A DNA stretch of 64,000 bases from positions 62,001 through 126,000 of the forward strand of contig JBBRYI010000003.1 of assembly GCA_038237805.1 (NCBI GenBank), read 5' to 3'. Source of the stretch: JBBQFI01 sp038237805. GTDB lineage: Bacteria > Verrucomicrobiota > Verrucomicrobiia > Chthoniobacterales > UBA10450. The notes beneath the pieces were generated by a model, which had not been told where the DNA came from, did no database searches, and saw nothing but the letters and a program-made list of their open reading frames with translations. The position numbers and the translations under genes are program-made. Positions 18,149-27,297 of the stretch are shown here, in pieces. How positions within the stretch are numbered: the first letter of the stretch is position 1; the number at the start of each line of letters is the position of its first letter.

Positions 18149-18900
18149 CGCGAGGTGGGTTTCCGTTTTGCGCGAGCGAGTTTTTCCTCCAGCGCTTTTG
18201 CGTCCTGCGGCGTGTCAACGCCCGGCGATCCATGTTTTGTGACGAGCACATGAACAGTTACACCATTTTCAAGTGCGCGCAATTGCTCGAGCTGCTCCGC
18301 TTTCTCTAAGGGAGACGGTTTCCAGCTAACAAAACGAAGCAAAAGATCGCGTGTGTAACCGTAAATACCCTGATGGCGAAGATATTTTGGCGGATGCGCA
18401 GGATCGCGACCGAACGGAATGTTGCTCCGCGAAAAGTAGAGAGCGTTGCCGTAACGATCCAGCACCACTTTGACTTGGTGCGGCGAATTAACATCCGCAG
18501 GATTATCGAACGGATGCGCTGCGGTAATCATTTCGCATCGCGGGTTCCAGCGCAGCTCGCGAACCAAACGATCGATCAAAGCCGGTTCAATCAGAGGTTC
18601 GTCGCCTTGGATATTAATAATGTGGGCAGCATCGCGAAGCTTCGTGGCGACTTCTGCGATCCGATCCGTGCCGCTGCGATGCTTGACTGAGGTGAGCGAA
18701 ACCTCCGCACCCCAGTCGAAGGCGGCTTCGGCGATGCGCATATCGTCGGTTGCGATAATGACATCATCAACGCCGGGAGCTCGCGAAACGCGTTGCCATA
18801 CACGCTGCAAAAGCGATTTGCCAGCAATCGAATACAATGCTTTTCCCGGAAAACGCGTTGAACCCCAACGGGCTGGAATTATCGCGACCGCTCTCTTCAT
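18145..18900 (-). CDS. kdsB: CMP-KDO synthetase KdsB
   Basis: 251 residues with the nucleotidyltransferase start IIPARWGSTRFPGKAL, the VIIATDD segment and NIQGDEPLI, then YFSRSNIPF and the YGYTRDLLLRF motif. These mark CMP-3-deoxy-manno-octulosonate cytidylyltransferase, which activates KDO for lipid A core assembly. It is coupled by 4-base overlaps to gmhB upstream and pyrG downstream. It is direct evidence for a Gram-negative LPS. Confidence 0.95.
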   Translation of the reverse strand: MKRAVAIIPARWGSTRFPGKALYSIAGKSLLQRVWQRVSRAPGVDDVIIATDDMRIAEAAFDWGAEVSLTSVKHRSGTDRIAEVATKLRDAAHIINIQGDEPLIEPALIDRLVRELRWNPRCEMITAAHPFDNPADVNSPHQVKVVLDRYGNALYFSRSNIPFGRDPAHPPKYLRHQGIYGYTRDLLLRFVSWKPSPLEKAEQLEQLRALENGVTVHVLVTKHGSPGVDTPQDAKALEEKLARAKRKPTSR

Positions 18901-19442
18901 CTTGGTTGTTTCAGAATCGTTTCTGCGGCATCGGCGAGGTCTTCCGCGGTCCAGTCTGGCGCACAGGTCTCCGAGTGACCGTAGCCGGTCCGAACCAGCA
19001 CCGTTCTCAGTCCGGCATTGCGGCCGCAGTCGATATCGATCGCCTTGTCTCCAACAATGAAGGAGCGGTTCAAATCCAAATTATGATCGCGCGCAGCTTC
19101 TAAAACCATATCCGGGGCCGGTTTTCGCCGTCGCGAATCTAAACCGGGCTTGTCGGGACAGAAGTAAGTCGCATCGATTAATCCCACGCCGAGCCTGCGA
19201 TTCAGTTCGCCTTCTACCGCCCGGTATTGCTGCTCGGTAAAATAACCGCGCCCTATCCCGCTTTGATTCGTGATCACGAAAAGTTTGAATCCGGCTTTCT
19301 TCATTTTCCGCAAAGCGTCGATCACTCCATCAAAAAGTTCGATTGCGTTTGGATCCGAACAGTAGTCGACGTCACGCATAATCGTCCCGTCGCGGTCGAG
19401 AAATACTGCGGGAGTCGATCCCTCAGCCCGCGCTTGCGTCAT
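18897..19442 (-). CDS. gmhB: D-glycero-D-manno-heptose 1,7-bisphosphate phosphatase GmhB
   Basis: About 181 residues from ATG 19442. The frame stays open further upstream over the rfaE1 gene, but that extension is not conserved in type. HAD motif I FLDRDGTIMRD lies near residue 14. The Zn/Cys region is shortened around YFCPDKPG. Motif III is KPAPDM and motif IV is VGDKAIDIDCGRNAG. The start overlaps the end of rfaE1 by 20 bases. It acts after the kinase in ADP-heptose synthesis. Confidence 0.88.
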   Translation of the reverse strand: MTQARAEGSTPAVFLDRDGTIMRDVDYCSDPNAIELFDGVIDALRKMKKAGFKLFVITNQSGIGRGYFTEQQYRAVEGELNRRLGVGLIDATYFCPDKPGLDSRRRKPAPDMVLEAARDHNLDLNRSFIVGDKAIDIDCGRNAGLRTVLVRTGYGHSETCAPDWTAEDLADAAETILKQPR

Positions 19443-20436
19443 TTTTGAAACTCGCACGCAGCTCGTCCGCGGTCGCGGTAGCGGTGCCCAATTTTCCGAC
19501 GACCACCGCGCTGCCATGATTTGCAATCTCCGCCGCCTCGATTGGTGAGGCATCGCAGCACAGCGCAAGAGTAAAGAGAGCGATCGCCGTGTCGCCCGCG
19601 CCGGAAACATCGAAGACCTGTTGCGCTTTGGTTGGGATGTGATGCGGCGGCGCGCCCTTTTGAAATAGCATCATGCCCTGTTCACCAAGGGTAACGAGCA
19701 GAAGCTCCGTGTCCCATTTTTCGAGCAAGATCGCACCCACTTTAATCAGATCTTCATCCTGGTCAGGGGAGTAATTGAAATCGGAGAAGGGAATTCCTGC
19801 GGCGAGGAAAGCCTCGGCGCGATTTGGTTTTACCACAGTGGCATCGCGCCAATCGAGCGGATGGCGCGGATTAGGATCAGCGGCCACGATTTTTCCAGCC
19901 GCGCGCGCATCGGCGCAAATTTGCCTAACGAGTTCAGCACTGAGGAAACCTTTGCCGTAATCCTCGAAAATGACTGCGTCCACCGTGAGAAGCAAATCAC
20001 GCACTTTTTTTATCGCCAGTGCAACCTGCTCGGCCGTCGGCGGGCAAATCTGCTCGCGATCGACCCGAACAACCTGTTGATGTCCCGCGATGACCCGGGT
20101 TTTAACGATTGTTTGAAAATTCGGATCCTCGATTGTGCCGGCGGTATCGATTCTCTGCTCTGCAAGCAAGGTGCGAAGCTGGCGCCCCCCGCGATCGGCG
20201 CCGATGATTCCAATAACGGCAGTGTGAGCAACAAATTCGCGCAGATTGCGGGCGACATTGGCCGCGCCCCCCGGGAAAAAACTTTCGCCGGTGACCTGCA
20301 CAACCGGCACCGGCGCCTCGGGCGAAATCCGGCCTACTTTCCCCCAGACAAATTCGTCCAGCATGAGGTCGCCGATGACGACGATCCTTTTCTGGGAAGC
20401 CTGCGAAAGAATTTCATCCAGGCGGGCGGGGCTCAT
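19423..20436 (-). CDS. rfaE1: Heptose-7-phosphate kinase (RfaE domain I, PfkB fold)
   Basis: The 337-residue protein has PfkB motifs: GGAANVARNL near residue 55 and DVSGAGDTAIALFTLAL near residue 276 with the catalytic Asp. The opening VVIGDLMLDEFVWGKVGRISPEAPVPVV is typical of HldE/RfaE kinase domains. The adenylyltransferase domain found in HldE is absent, so ADP-heptose completion must be encoded elsewhere. It is the first gene of the rfaE1-gmhB-kdsB-pyrG run. Confidence 0.92.
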   Translation of the reverse strand: MSPARLDEILSQASQKRIVVIGDLMLDEFVWGKVGRISPEAPVPVVQVTGESFFPGGAANVARNLREFVAHTAVIGIIGADRGGRQLRTLLAEQRIDTAGTIEDPNFQTIVKTRVIAGHQQVVRVDREQICPPTAEQVALAIKKVRDLLLTVDAVIFEDYGKGFLSAELVRQICADARAAGKIVAADPNPRHPLDWRDATVVKPNRAEAFLAAGIPFSDFNYSPDQDEDLIKVGAILLEKWDTELLLVTLGEQGMMLFQKGAPPHHIPTKAQQVFDVSGAGDTAIALFTLALCCDASPIEAAEIANHGSAVVVGKLGTATATADELRASFKNDASAG

Positions 20437-20600
20437 AATGGGTCTGCAAGATGCTGCGTAAAAGGGCGATTTGCTGGGAAATTAATTCGAAGAATGAAAC
20501 TCAAAATCTTGACGTGCCAGAGTTTGTGCGCTTAGCAGTTCTGCCTAAAGTTTACCACTTAGCCTGAATAAAGACGCGAAATCAACAATCTAAGGCGCTG

Positions 20601-21401
20601 ATGAATTTATTTGCTCACTCCCGTAAGGCGACCATTGCGGCCTTAATCGGCCTTGGTTTATCGGTGCAGGCTGCCGACGCGCCCAAGAAAATAGATATCA
20701 AGCAACTCTCGAAAAAGGTGGAGGACGTGGTGGTGCCGTTGCCTAACGAGGTGTTCGGCGCCTTGAACAAACTTGGGAGCGTGAATTGGAAGGAGTACGT
20801 CCGCAATGATAAGGGAACCAACTTCACGGAGCGGCCTCGCATCGCTTTGCTTCTCGGCACCGTGATCGCGGATGGTTTTATCGCGGTGCAGGCCCAAGAC
20901 GCGCCGACGGTGAAGGAAATTGGTCAACGCGTCTTGAACCTCTCGCGGGGGATCGGCGTTGGCAGCTCCATCACACCGCATGCGAAAGCGATTACGGAAG
21001 CGGCCGATAAACGCAATTGGGACGGCGTGCGTCGCGAACTGGATCGCACGCAGAACAGCGTGCAGCAGGCGATGAACGAAGTGCACGACCAGAAGCTTTC
21101 ACAACTCGTTAGTCTCGGCGGCTGGCTGCGGGGCACGGAGGTTTTGACGGCGGTGGTAAACAAGCGTTTCTCCACGGACGGCGCCGAGCTATTGCACCAA
21201 CCCGACTTGATCACGTATTTCCAGGACCGGCTCGAGGGAATGCCAGAGTATAATATGAAGTTGCTGCAGGACATTCAGTCCGCCCTGGTCGAAGTCCGGC
21301 CCTTGATCGATATCGACGGGACGATTTCTGCGGGGTCGGTCAAACGGATTTACGAGATTACGACACGGCTGGATGAGGCGATCGTAACGAAAATGCAGTA
21401 G
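20601..21401 (+). CDS. Secreted protein of unknown function
   Basis: The 266-residue protein has a signal peptide (MNLFAHSRKATIAALIGLGLSVQAADA, cleavage likely after AADA or nearby). The mature part is mostly helical and soluble. AAGG lies about 8 bases before the ATG. It is divergent from rfaE1 and followed after 3 bases by another secreted protein, so the two likely form an operon. No catalytic motif or known family recognised. Confidence 0.65.
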   Translation: MNLFAHSRKATIAALIGLGLSVQAADAPKKIDIKQLSKKVEDVVVPLPNEVFGALNKLGSVNWKEYVRNDKGTNFTERPRIALLLGTVIADGFIAVQAQDAPTVKEIGQRVLNLSRGIGVGSSITPHAKAITEAADKRNWDGVRRELDRTQNSVQQAMNEVHDQKLSQLVSLGGWLRGTEVLTAVVNKRFSTDGAELLHQPDLITYFQDRLEGMPEYNMKLLQDIQSALVEVRPLIDIDGTISAGSVKRIYEITTRLDEAIVTKMQ

Positions 21402-21404
21402 CAG

Positions 21405-21854
21405 ATGTCGACCTTGCATTTTCCCAGACAACGCTTAGTTGCCATCCTTTTCCTGACGGTAGCGCTGGTCGTGAGCACGCGCGCATCAGTGGATGATGCG
21501 CAATCGTTCGCCCTGCAAGCGGCCGAGCCCTACGTAAAAGAAGGGTTTCAGGTGCGCGAAGATTATTGGGGCGGCGACCTCGGCGTAGGCGAAAAGAAAG
21601 CGGTGCGACAACAATTATTTAAAGGGAACGAATACTGGTTTTGGCTCGGAACCGAAGTGGAAAAGGCCAAAGTGTCTGTCCATATTTACGATTCGGAAGG
21701 GAAACTGGCCGAGCAACCCGATAGCTGGGAAAAGGGGCATTTCGCCGGAGCCCATATCATTCCGAATGCAACCGCCAGCTACTTTATTATTGTCACGGTA
21801 GAAGAATCGGAAGAGGAACGCACGCACTGGGCCTTGGTCTACGGTTTCCGTTAA
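21405..21854 (+). CDS. Secreted protein of unknown function
   Basis: The 149-residue protein has a signal peptide (about residues 1-27, ending RASVDD). The mature part is about 120 residues, rich in aromatic and acidic residues, with predicted beta strands (EYWFWLGTE, VSVHIYD, ASYFIIVTV). The architecture resembles a single beta-sandwich domain. It is co-transcribed with the preceding secreted protein. No family recognised. Confidence 0.6.
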   Translation: MSTLHFPRQRLVAILFLTVALVVSTRASVDDAQSFALQAAEPYVKEGFQVREDYWGGDLGVGEKKAVRQQLFKGNEYWFWLGTEVEKAKVSVHIYDSEGKLAEQPDSWEKGHFAGAHIIPNATASYFIIVTVEESEEERTHWALVYGFR

Positions 21855-21904
21855 GCAGTGATTGATACTTTTCCCCGGGTGACTTTTTCGCTGTTCGCAG
21901 TCAG

Positions 21905-22882
21905 ATGACTGAAACGCGCACGTTGCAGTTTGAGAGCGCTCGCGCGGTGCAGTCGCTTTTCGCAAACGATCTCAAGAATTTGAAGACCCTTGAGGACTCG
22001 TTAGGCGTGAAAGTCACTACGCGCGAAGGATGGGTAAAGATCGATGGCGAACCAACGCAGATCGATCGTGCCGAGCGTGTATTTCAGCAATTGGAACAGG
22101 CAAGACAAAAGGGAGTCGATATTCAGAAACACGAATTTAGCTACGCGCTCAATTCCGTGACGGAAGCGCGCTCCGATAATTTGTCGGACGCGGTCGATGC
22201 GAAAATCGTCACTTCTGCGCGCAAACCGCCGGTCGTTCCGCGCACACCGGGACAGCGAAATTATCTCGAGGCAATCCAAAAGCACGATATCGTTTTTGCC
22301 ATCGGACCAGCTGGCACCGGCAAGACCTATCTCGCTGTGGCGATGGCAGTGGCGGCGTTAAAAAAGGAACAGGTGAATCGCATCATTCTGACCCGACCGG
22401 CGGTGGAAGCAGGCGAAGCGCTTGGATTTCTTCCAGGCGATTTGCAGGAAAAAATCACACCGTATCTGCGTCCGCTGCACGATGCCTTGCGCGACATGCT
22501 CGATCCGGATGAAATCGAACGTAACATGGCGCGACAGACGATCGAAGTCGCTCCGCTCGCTTATATGCGTGGCCGCACCTTGAGCAACGCATTCATTATT
22601 CTCGACGAAGCGCAGAATACGACCATGGAACAAATGTTTATGTTGCTCACGCGCATGGGACCGCACTCAAAATGTGTCGTCACCGGTGATGTAACGCAGA
22701 TTGATCTTCCGACAAATAAGCGCTCCGGCCTGGTGGAAGCATTGCAGGCGCTAAAAAACGTGTCCGGAATCTCCTTTATTTACTTTACAGAACGCGACGT
22801 CGTGCGGCATGAGCTTGTCCGTTCCATTATTAACGCCTACCAGGTTCACCGTTCCCCAGCGAACGCGCCCGCGCGCAAATAA
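21905..22882 (+). CDS. phoH: PhoH-like ATPase
   Basis: 325 residues: an N-terminal KH-like RNA-binding region, then the P-loop domain with AIGPAGTGKTYLAV near residue 136, TRPAVEAGEALGFLPGDL, and the Walker B-type FIILDEAQNTT near 234. This fits PhoH/YbeZ, an RNA-linked ATPase involved in ribosome maturation. A membrane HD-hydrolase gene follows after 3 bases. The order phoH - HD hydrolase is common, but the expected ybeY is not the next gene. The DSLGVK codons carry the octamer. Confidence 0.93.
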   Translation: MTETRTLQFESARAVQSLFANDLKNLKTLEDSLGVKVTTREGWVKIDGEPTQIDRAERVFQQLEQARQKGVDIQKHEFSYALNSVTEARSDNLSDAVDAKIVTSARKPPVVPRTPGQRNYLEAIQKHDIVFAIGPAGTGKTYLAVAMAVAALKKEQVNRIILTRPAVEAGEALGFLPGDLQEKITPYLRPLHDALRDMLDPDEIERNMARQTIEVAPLAYMRGRTLSNAFIILDEAQNTTMEQMFMLLTRMGPHSKCVVTGDVTQIDLPTNKRSGLVEALQALKNVSGISFIYFTERDVVRHELVRSIINAYQVHRSPANAPARK

Positions 22883-22885
22883 GTC

Positions 22886-24526
22886 ATGTTGGATTTCCTG
22901 AAACGCAGCCAGTTAGTGAAGCGCGGTCTTGCCTCCGGCAAAATCCGCCGACGCCGCGCGCCTAACGAGTTCTTGCGCAAGCTCGAGTTTGCGCCTTACA
23001 CCAAATATTTGATCTTTATCGCTTTCATCGCCGGGCTGGCGTTTCTTATTTTCAGCGGCCAGCAACCGGAACCGACAAAGAATTTTGTCATCGCGCTGCT
23101 CTTTCTCGTTACTGCCATTACGCAACTTTGGATTAATCAGCCGAAAACATTTTCACGCAGTTCGCGACTGCTTCTCGTTTTCGGCGCCATCTTCGTGCAA
23201 CTCGCAGTAACAAAGGGTTTGCTCGTTCTCTGTAACAGCGGCCTGATCAGTTTTTTAAAACCGGAGAGCGGCGTTTTGATCGCGCCTTACGCTTTAGCCC
23301 CTCTTGTGCTCAGCGTTTTGCTCGGACGCAATCACGGTCTCTATGCCGCAGTCTTTGTTAGTTTGTGGGCCAGTGTCCTGTTTGGAAAAGTCGACGCGCC
23401 GCTGCTTGTTTGCGGATTGATCAGCGGATTCACCGCCGTGTATCTAACTTTGCAGGTCCGGCGGCGAAGCAAACTCATCCGCGCCGGAATCGGTGTCGGG
23501 CTGGGAATTTGGTTACTCGCGCTAACCTTTGGACTCATCGGCCCCATCAATTGGTTTTCGCCCATGGCAAACGATTGGACCATGATTGGCGTGCAAAGCG
23601 CGCTGGCCTTCGGCAACGGAATTGTCACTGCGATGGTGGTGGGAGGCGCGCTACCGATTCTGGAACACCTCTTCCAAATCACAACCGATGTTTCCTGGCT
23701 CGAAGCGTCCGATCTGAATCATCCGTTGCTGCGCCGGATGACGATGGAAGCGCCGGGTACTTATCATCACAGCCTGGTTGTCGCCAATCTGGCCGAGGCC
23801 GCCGCGGAAGCGATCGGCGCGAACGCGACGCTCTGCCGCGTTTGCTCATATTTTCACGATGTCGGGAAACTCGTGAAGCCGGAATACTTCACCGAGAACA
23901 TGAACTACGAGCGGAACCCGCATGACGATCTCGCGCCGACGATGAGCGCTTTGATCATCATCGCGCACGTCAAGGAAGGTGTGGATCTCGCGCTGAAACA
24001 CCATCTCAATCAACAGACCATCGACGTGATTCAGGAACATCACGGCACGTCGCTCGTTTACTATTTCTATAAGCGCGCGCTTCAGCAACTCGACGATGCC
24101 CGCGCCGGCGGCAAGATCATGAACATGCGCGAGGACGATATCTCGACCGTGCGTGAAGAAAGTTTCCGTTATCCCGGACCGAAGCCGCAAACGAAGGAGA
24201 GCGCGATCATCAGCCTGGCCGACATGGTGGAAAGCGCGTCGCGCAGTTTGGAAAAACCGACTCCGCAAAAGATCGACCAGTTCGTTAACGAACTGATCGA
24301 TCAACGCATCGCTGACCGGCAGCTGGACGAATGCGAACTGACGCTCGCGGAATTACGGATCATTGCCGAACGATTTCGTTTCACGCTCATGACGATGCTG
24401 CATACGCGCATCGCCTATCCGAAACAGGAAACAAAAATGATTACGCAGCGCGATGAAGGCTTTCGCCCCGATGTTATGGCGAGCAGCAAGAAACCAGCTT
24501 CTGCACCGCCAGTTTCAGCAGCGTAG
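22886..24526 (+). CDS. Membrane HD-domain phosphohydrolase (PgpH/YqfF-like, short form)
   Basis: The 546-residue protein has a basic N-terminus, about seven predicted membrane helices (roughly residues 35-255), then a cytosolic HD domain with HHSLVVANLAEAAAE, YFHDVGKL (near residue 324) and QEHHGTSLVYYFY. This is the 7TMR-HD family, whose studied members (PgpH) cleave cyclic di-AMP. The large extracytoplasmic 7TMR-HDED domain of PgpH is missing, so the protein is about 150-200 residues shorter than those. The substrate remains an inference. Confidence 0.82.
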   Translation: MLDFLKRSQLVKRGLASGKIRRRRAPNEFLRKLEFAPYTKYLIFIAFIAGLAFLIFSGQQPEPTKNFVIALLFLVTAITQLWINQPKTFSRSSRLLLVFGAIFVQLAVTKGLLVLCNSGLISFLKPESGVLIAPYALAPLVLSVLLGRNHGLYAAVFVSLWASVLFGKVDAPLLVCGLISGFTAVYLTLQVRRRSKLIRAGIGVGLGIWLLALTFGLIGPINWFSPMANDWTMIGVQSALAFGNGIVTAMVVGGALPILEHLFQITTDVSWLEASDLNHPLLRRMTMEAPGTYHHSLVVANLAEAAAEAIGANATLCRVCSYFHDVGKLVKPEYFTENMNYERNPHDDLAPTMSALIIIAHVKEGVDLALKHHLNQQTIDVIQEHHGTSLVYYFYKRALQQLDDARAGGKIMNMREDDISTVREESFRYPGPKPQTKESAIISLADMVESASRSLEKPTPQKIDQFVNELIDQRIADRQLDECELTLAELRIIAERFRFTLMTMLHTRIAYPKQETKMITQRDEGFRPDVMASSKKPASAPPVSAA

Positions 24527-24529
24527 GTT

Positions 24530-25297
24530 GTGAGCAATCCTGGGGTTGATCGCTTGCGCGAATGGCGCGCGCAAACGGCGATCATTCTCGGTTCGGGTTT
24601 AAACGCGCTCGTTCGCGACGTAACGGCAGATCAAATCGTTCCCTACGCCGAATTCACAGAAATTCCGCGGCACTCGGTTCCCGGACACGCGGGACAGTTC
24701 GTCCTCGGGCAGCTCGGTAAGACGCGCGTTATTTTCGCGCAGGGACGCATTCACCTCTACGAAGGCCATACGGCAAAAGATATAACTGTCAGTGTGCGCA
24801 TTCTCGCCGCCGCAGACATCAAGCAGCTCATCATCACGAATGCGGCCGGAAGCGCGAACAAAGATTTCGCTCCCGGTTCGTGGATGATGATCAGCGATCA
24901 CATCAATCTCACTGGAACGACGCCTCTTCTCGGCGAACCGAACTTCGTTGATATGACGGAGGCCTATTCCTCGCAGTGGCGCGCACGATTTCGCGACGTC
25001 GCGCAAACCACCGGAATTATCCTTCACGAAGGGATCTATGCCGGATTGCTTGGGCCACAGTATGAAACGCCGGCGGAAGTTCGCATGCTTCGCTCGTTAG
25101 GCGCGGACGCAATCGGGATGTCGACGGTGCTCGAGATTATTCAAGCACGCGCACTCGGAATGGAAGTTGCCGGATTTTCATGCCTAACGAATTGGGCGGC
25201 AGGTATCGGAACCGACAAACTCAGTCACGAAGACGTGTTGGAAACCGGCAAAGGCGCGGCGGAAACGCTTGCGCGATTAGTGCGAGCCGCGTTGTAG
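24530..25297 (+). CDS. Purine nucleoside phosphorylase
   Basis: 255 residues from GTG 24530. Class II trimeric PNP motifs are present: ILGSGLNALV for phosphate binding, GHAGQFVLG, GRIHLYEGH, ITNAAGSANKDFAPGSWMMISDHIN, and the active-site Glu-Thr in YAGLLGPQYETPAEVRMLRSLGADAIGMSTV. It splits purine nucleosides with phosphate for salvage. It occupies the slot after phoH and the HD hydrolase where ybeY often sits. It contains two copies of the octamer (25094, 25183). Confidence 0.9.
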   Translation: MSNPGVDRLREWRAQTAIILGSGLNALVRDVTADQIVPYAEFTEIPRHSVPGHAGQFVLGQLGKTRVIFAQGRIHLYEGHTAKDITVSVRILAAADIKQLIITNAAGSANKDFAPGSWMMISDHINLTGTTPLLGEPNFVDMTEAYSSQWRARFRDVAQTTGIILHEGIYAGLLGPQYETPAEVRMLRSLGADAIGMSTVLEIIQARALGMEVAGFSCLTNWAAGIGTDKLSHEDVLETGKGAAETLARLVRAAL

Positions 25298-25307
25298 CGA
25301 CGCTACA
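25293..25307. terminator. Palindrome over convergent stop codons
   Basis: TGTAGCG, A, CGCTACA: a 15-base perfect palindrome that contains the PNP stop (TAG, 25295-25297) and the nuoC stop (TAG on the minus strand, 25303-25305). It begins with the same TGTAGCG as the REP-like hairpins at 577 and 42987. A bidirectional mRNA-end role is inferred. Confidence 0.45.
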
Positions 25308-25884
25308 CTTCGTCTTCGACTCGCCGCGCGCGCGGCTCCCGGTCTTTCGATGTTGCCGTGCTCGGCACGGTAACGAATGGTCCGCCCTCCATTGGCGCAG
25401 CCGACGTAAAAGCAACGTCGGGCATGTCGCTTGGTTTGCCGGCAAGAGGAAATTCTTTTCGCAACGGAAAGTAAGGATAGCCGTCCCACATCAAAATGCG
25501 CCGCAGATCAGGATGACCTTTAAAACGAATTCCCATCATATCGTAAATCTCGCGCTCGTGCCAATTCGCTGTCGGCCAGACATCGGAGACGGTATCGACA
25601 ATCGCTTCGTCTTCTGACACGCGTAACTTCAGCCGCAAATGAACCGTCAAGGTCAGCGAATAAAGTTCGTAGACGATTTCAAAGCGCGGGTCTTCCCCTA
25701 AATTGTCGATGCTCGTGATATCGATGAGGTAATCGAACGACAGTTCGTCGCGGGAGAACTTCGCCACCTCGCGCAAATCAGCGGCGCGAATGGCGAAGGT
25801 TAATTCGCCGCGAAACTCCGTCTTTTCCTGGATTTTGGAACCGAACAATTTCTCCAGCGAGGCGAGAAGTTCCTGTCCCGTCAT
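25303..25884 (-). CDS. nuoC: NADH-quinone oxidoreductase subunit C
   Basis: 193 residues with the 30-kDa-subunit signature WHEREIYDMMGIRFKGHPDLRRILMWDGYPYFPLRKEFPL near residues 110-150. It is part of the peripheral arm of complex I at the membrane interface. It is coupled to nuoB by a 4-base overlap. nuoD is not next; the following gene is a convergent PNP. The C-terminal tail is long and charged. Confidence 0.92.
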   Translation of the reverse strand: MTGQELLASLEKLFGSKIQEKTEFRGELTFAIRAADLREVAKFSRDELSFDYLIDITSIDNLGEDPRFEIVYELYSLTLTVHLRLKLRVSEDEAIVDTVSDVWPTANWHEREIYDMMGIRFKGHPDLRRILMWDGYPYFPLRKEFPLAGKPSDMPDVAFTSAAPMEGGPFVTVPSTATSKDREPRARRVEDEV

Positions 25885-26417
25885 GGCATCATCGGCTCGA
25901 GCTTTTCCATCAAATCGCGTTTCTGGGACAGAAAAGAATGTTCGCCGGAAATTTTTTCCTGCAGCCGCATCAAACCTTCAAGCAATGCTTCGGGGCGCGG
26001 CGGGCAACCGGAAACATAAACGTCCACCGGCAACAACTGATCGATCCCCTGAAGAACCGCGTAAGAGCGATACATGCCACCCGTCGACGCGCACGCGCCC
26101 ATGGCAATGACCCATTTTGGTTCCGGCATTTGTTCGTAAATGCGTTTTACCGCCAGCGCCATTTTGTAGGTTACCGTTCCCGCCACGATCATCACGTCGC
26201 ATTGCCGCGGAGAAAAACGCATCACTTCCGCGCCGAAACGCGAGATATCGAAACGCGAGGCCGCCGTCGCCATCAGCTCGATCGCACAACAAGCGAGGCC
26301 CATTGGCATCGGCCAAAGCGAGTTCTTGCGCATCCAATTCATGGCCGCATCAAGCCGTGTGAAAATGATGTTGCCTTCTATCTTTGAATCGTAAGCCGCA
26401 GGGCGCGTTTCCGACAT
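25881..26417 (-). CDS. nuoB: NADH-quinone oxidoreductase subunit B
   Basis: 178 residues with the N2-cluster ligands GLACCAIELM (adjacent Cys pair near residues 43-44), GACASTGG (near 108) and SGCPPRPEALL (near 138). All four Cys ligands are present. It starts 61 bases from divergent cysD, so nuoA is not upstream. With nuoC alone this is a split part of complex I, or serves a modular variant encoded elsewhere. Confidence 0.94.
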   Translation of the reverse strand: MSETRPAAYDSKIEGNIIFTRLDAAMNWMRKNSLWPMPMGLACCAIELMATAASRFDISRFGAEVMRFSPRQCDVMIVAGTVTYKMALAVKRIYEQMPEPKWVIAMGACASTGGMYRSYAVLQGIDQLLPVDVYVSGCPPRPEALLEGLMRLQEKISGEHSFLSQKRDLMEKLEPMMP

Positions 26418-26478
26418 GCCGCAACACTATGGTTGCGTCCTCGCGGCGCAAGTAGAAGATAAGCGCGGTATTTTGCAA

Positions 26479-27297
26479 ATGTCAGACACCACTCGCACCC
26501 ATCTCGATCAGCTCGAGAGCCAGAGCATATTCATTTTGCGCGAGGCCTATCACTCGTTCAAAAACATCGCCATGCCCTGGTCGATGGGGAAGGACTCTAA
26601 TGTCCTGATCTGGTTGGCGCTGAAATCTTTTTTTGGCAAAATACCGTTCCCCGTTCTGCATATCGACACGACTTACGAGTTTCCGGAGATGCTGGAGTTT
26701 CGTGACTGGGCGACGAAACATTACAAACTGAATCTGATTGTTAAGATCAACACCGAAGCGCGCGCGCGCGGCGTTGGTTACGAGACCCATGATCCGGTCA
26801 CGGTTACGCATGAGTTAAAAACCGTAGCGCTGCAGCAGGCGCTTACGGAACACAAGTGGGATGCGCTCATCACCGGAATTCGTCGCGATGAAGATCCGAC
26901 CCGCGCGAAAGAGCGCTACTTTTCGCCGCGCAATGCGCAATCGGAATGGGATTACAAAGATCAGCCGCCGCAATTCTGGGGACAATTCGCAACTGCGAAT
27001 GGGAAAGGGGAACATGTCCGCGTGCAGCCATTGCTTGACTGGACGGAGGTAGACATCTGGCGATACATCCAGCGCGAAAAAATCCCGATTCCGAAAATGT
27101 ATTTTGCCCGCGACGGAAAACGGTTCCGCTCGTTAGGCTGTAGTCCGATTACCAAACCGGTTTCCAGTAACGCGAGTACGATCGAGGATATCATCGCGGA
27201 GTTGGAACAAACGCGCACAACGGAGCGCGCCGGTCGAGCTCAAGATCATCACGAGCGCAACGCGATGCAGAAACTTCGCGCAAAAGGATTTCTATGA
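26479..27297 (+). CDS. cysD: Sulfate adenylyltransferase small subunit CysD
   Basis: 272 residues from ATG 26479. The frame reaches back to 26416, but that extension is unlike CysD and overlaps the nuoB start. PAPS-reductase-fold motifs: SMGKDSNVLIWLALK near residue 35, LHIDTTYEFPEM, GIRRDEDPTRAKER and FRSLGCSPITKP. With CysN it makes adenylyl sulfate from ATP and sulfate. Its stop overlaps the ATG of an inserted four-helix-bundle gene rather than cysN. Confidence 0.95.
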   Translation: MSDTTRTHLDQLESQSIFILREAYHSFKNIAMPWSMGKDSNVLIWLALKSFFGKIPFPVLHIDTTYEFPEMLEFRDWATKHYKLNLIVKINTEARARGVGYETHDPVTVTHELKTVALQQALTEHKWDALITGIRRDEDPTRAKERYFSPRNAQSEWDYKDQPPQFWGQFATANGKGEHVRVQPLLDWTEVDIWRYIQREKIPIPKMYFARDGKRFRSLGCSPITKPVSSNASTIEDIIAELEQTRTTERAGRAQDHHERNAMQKLRAKGFL

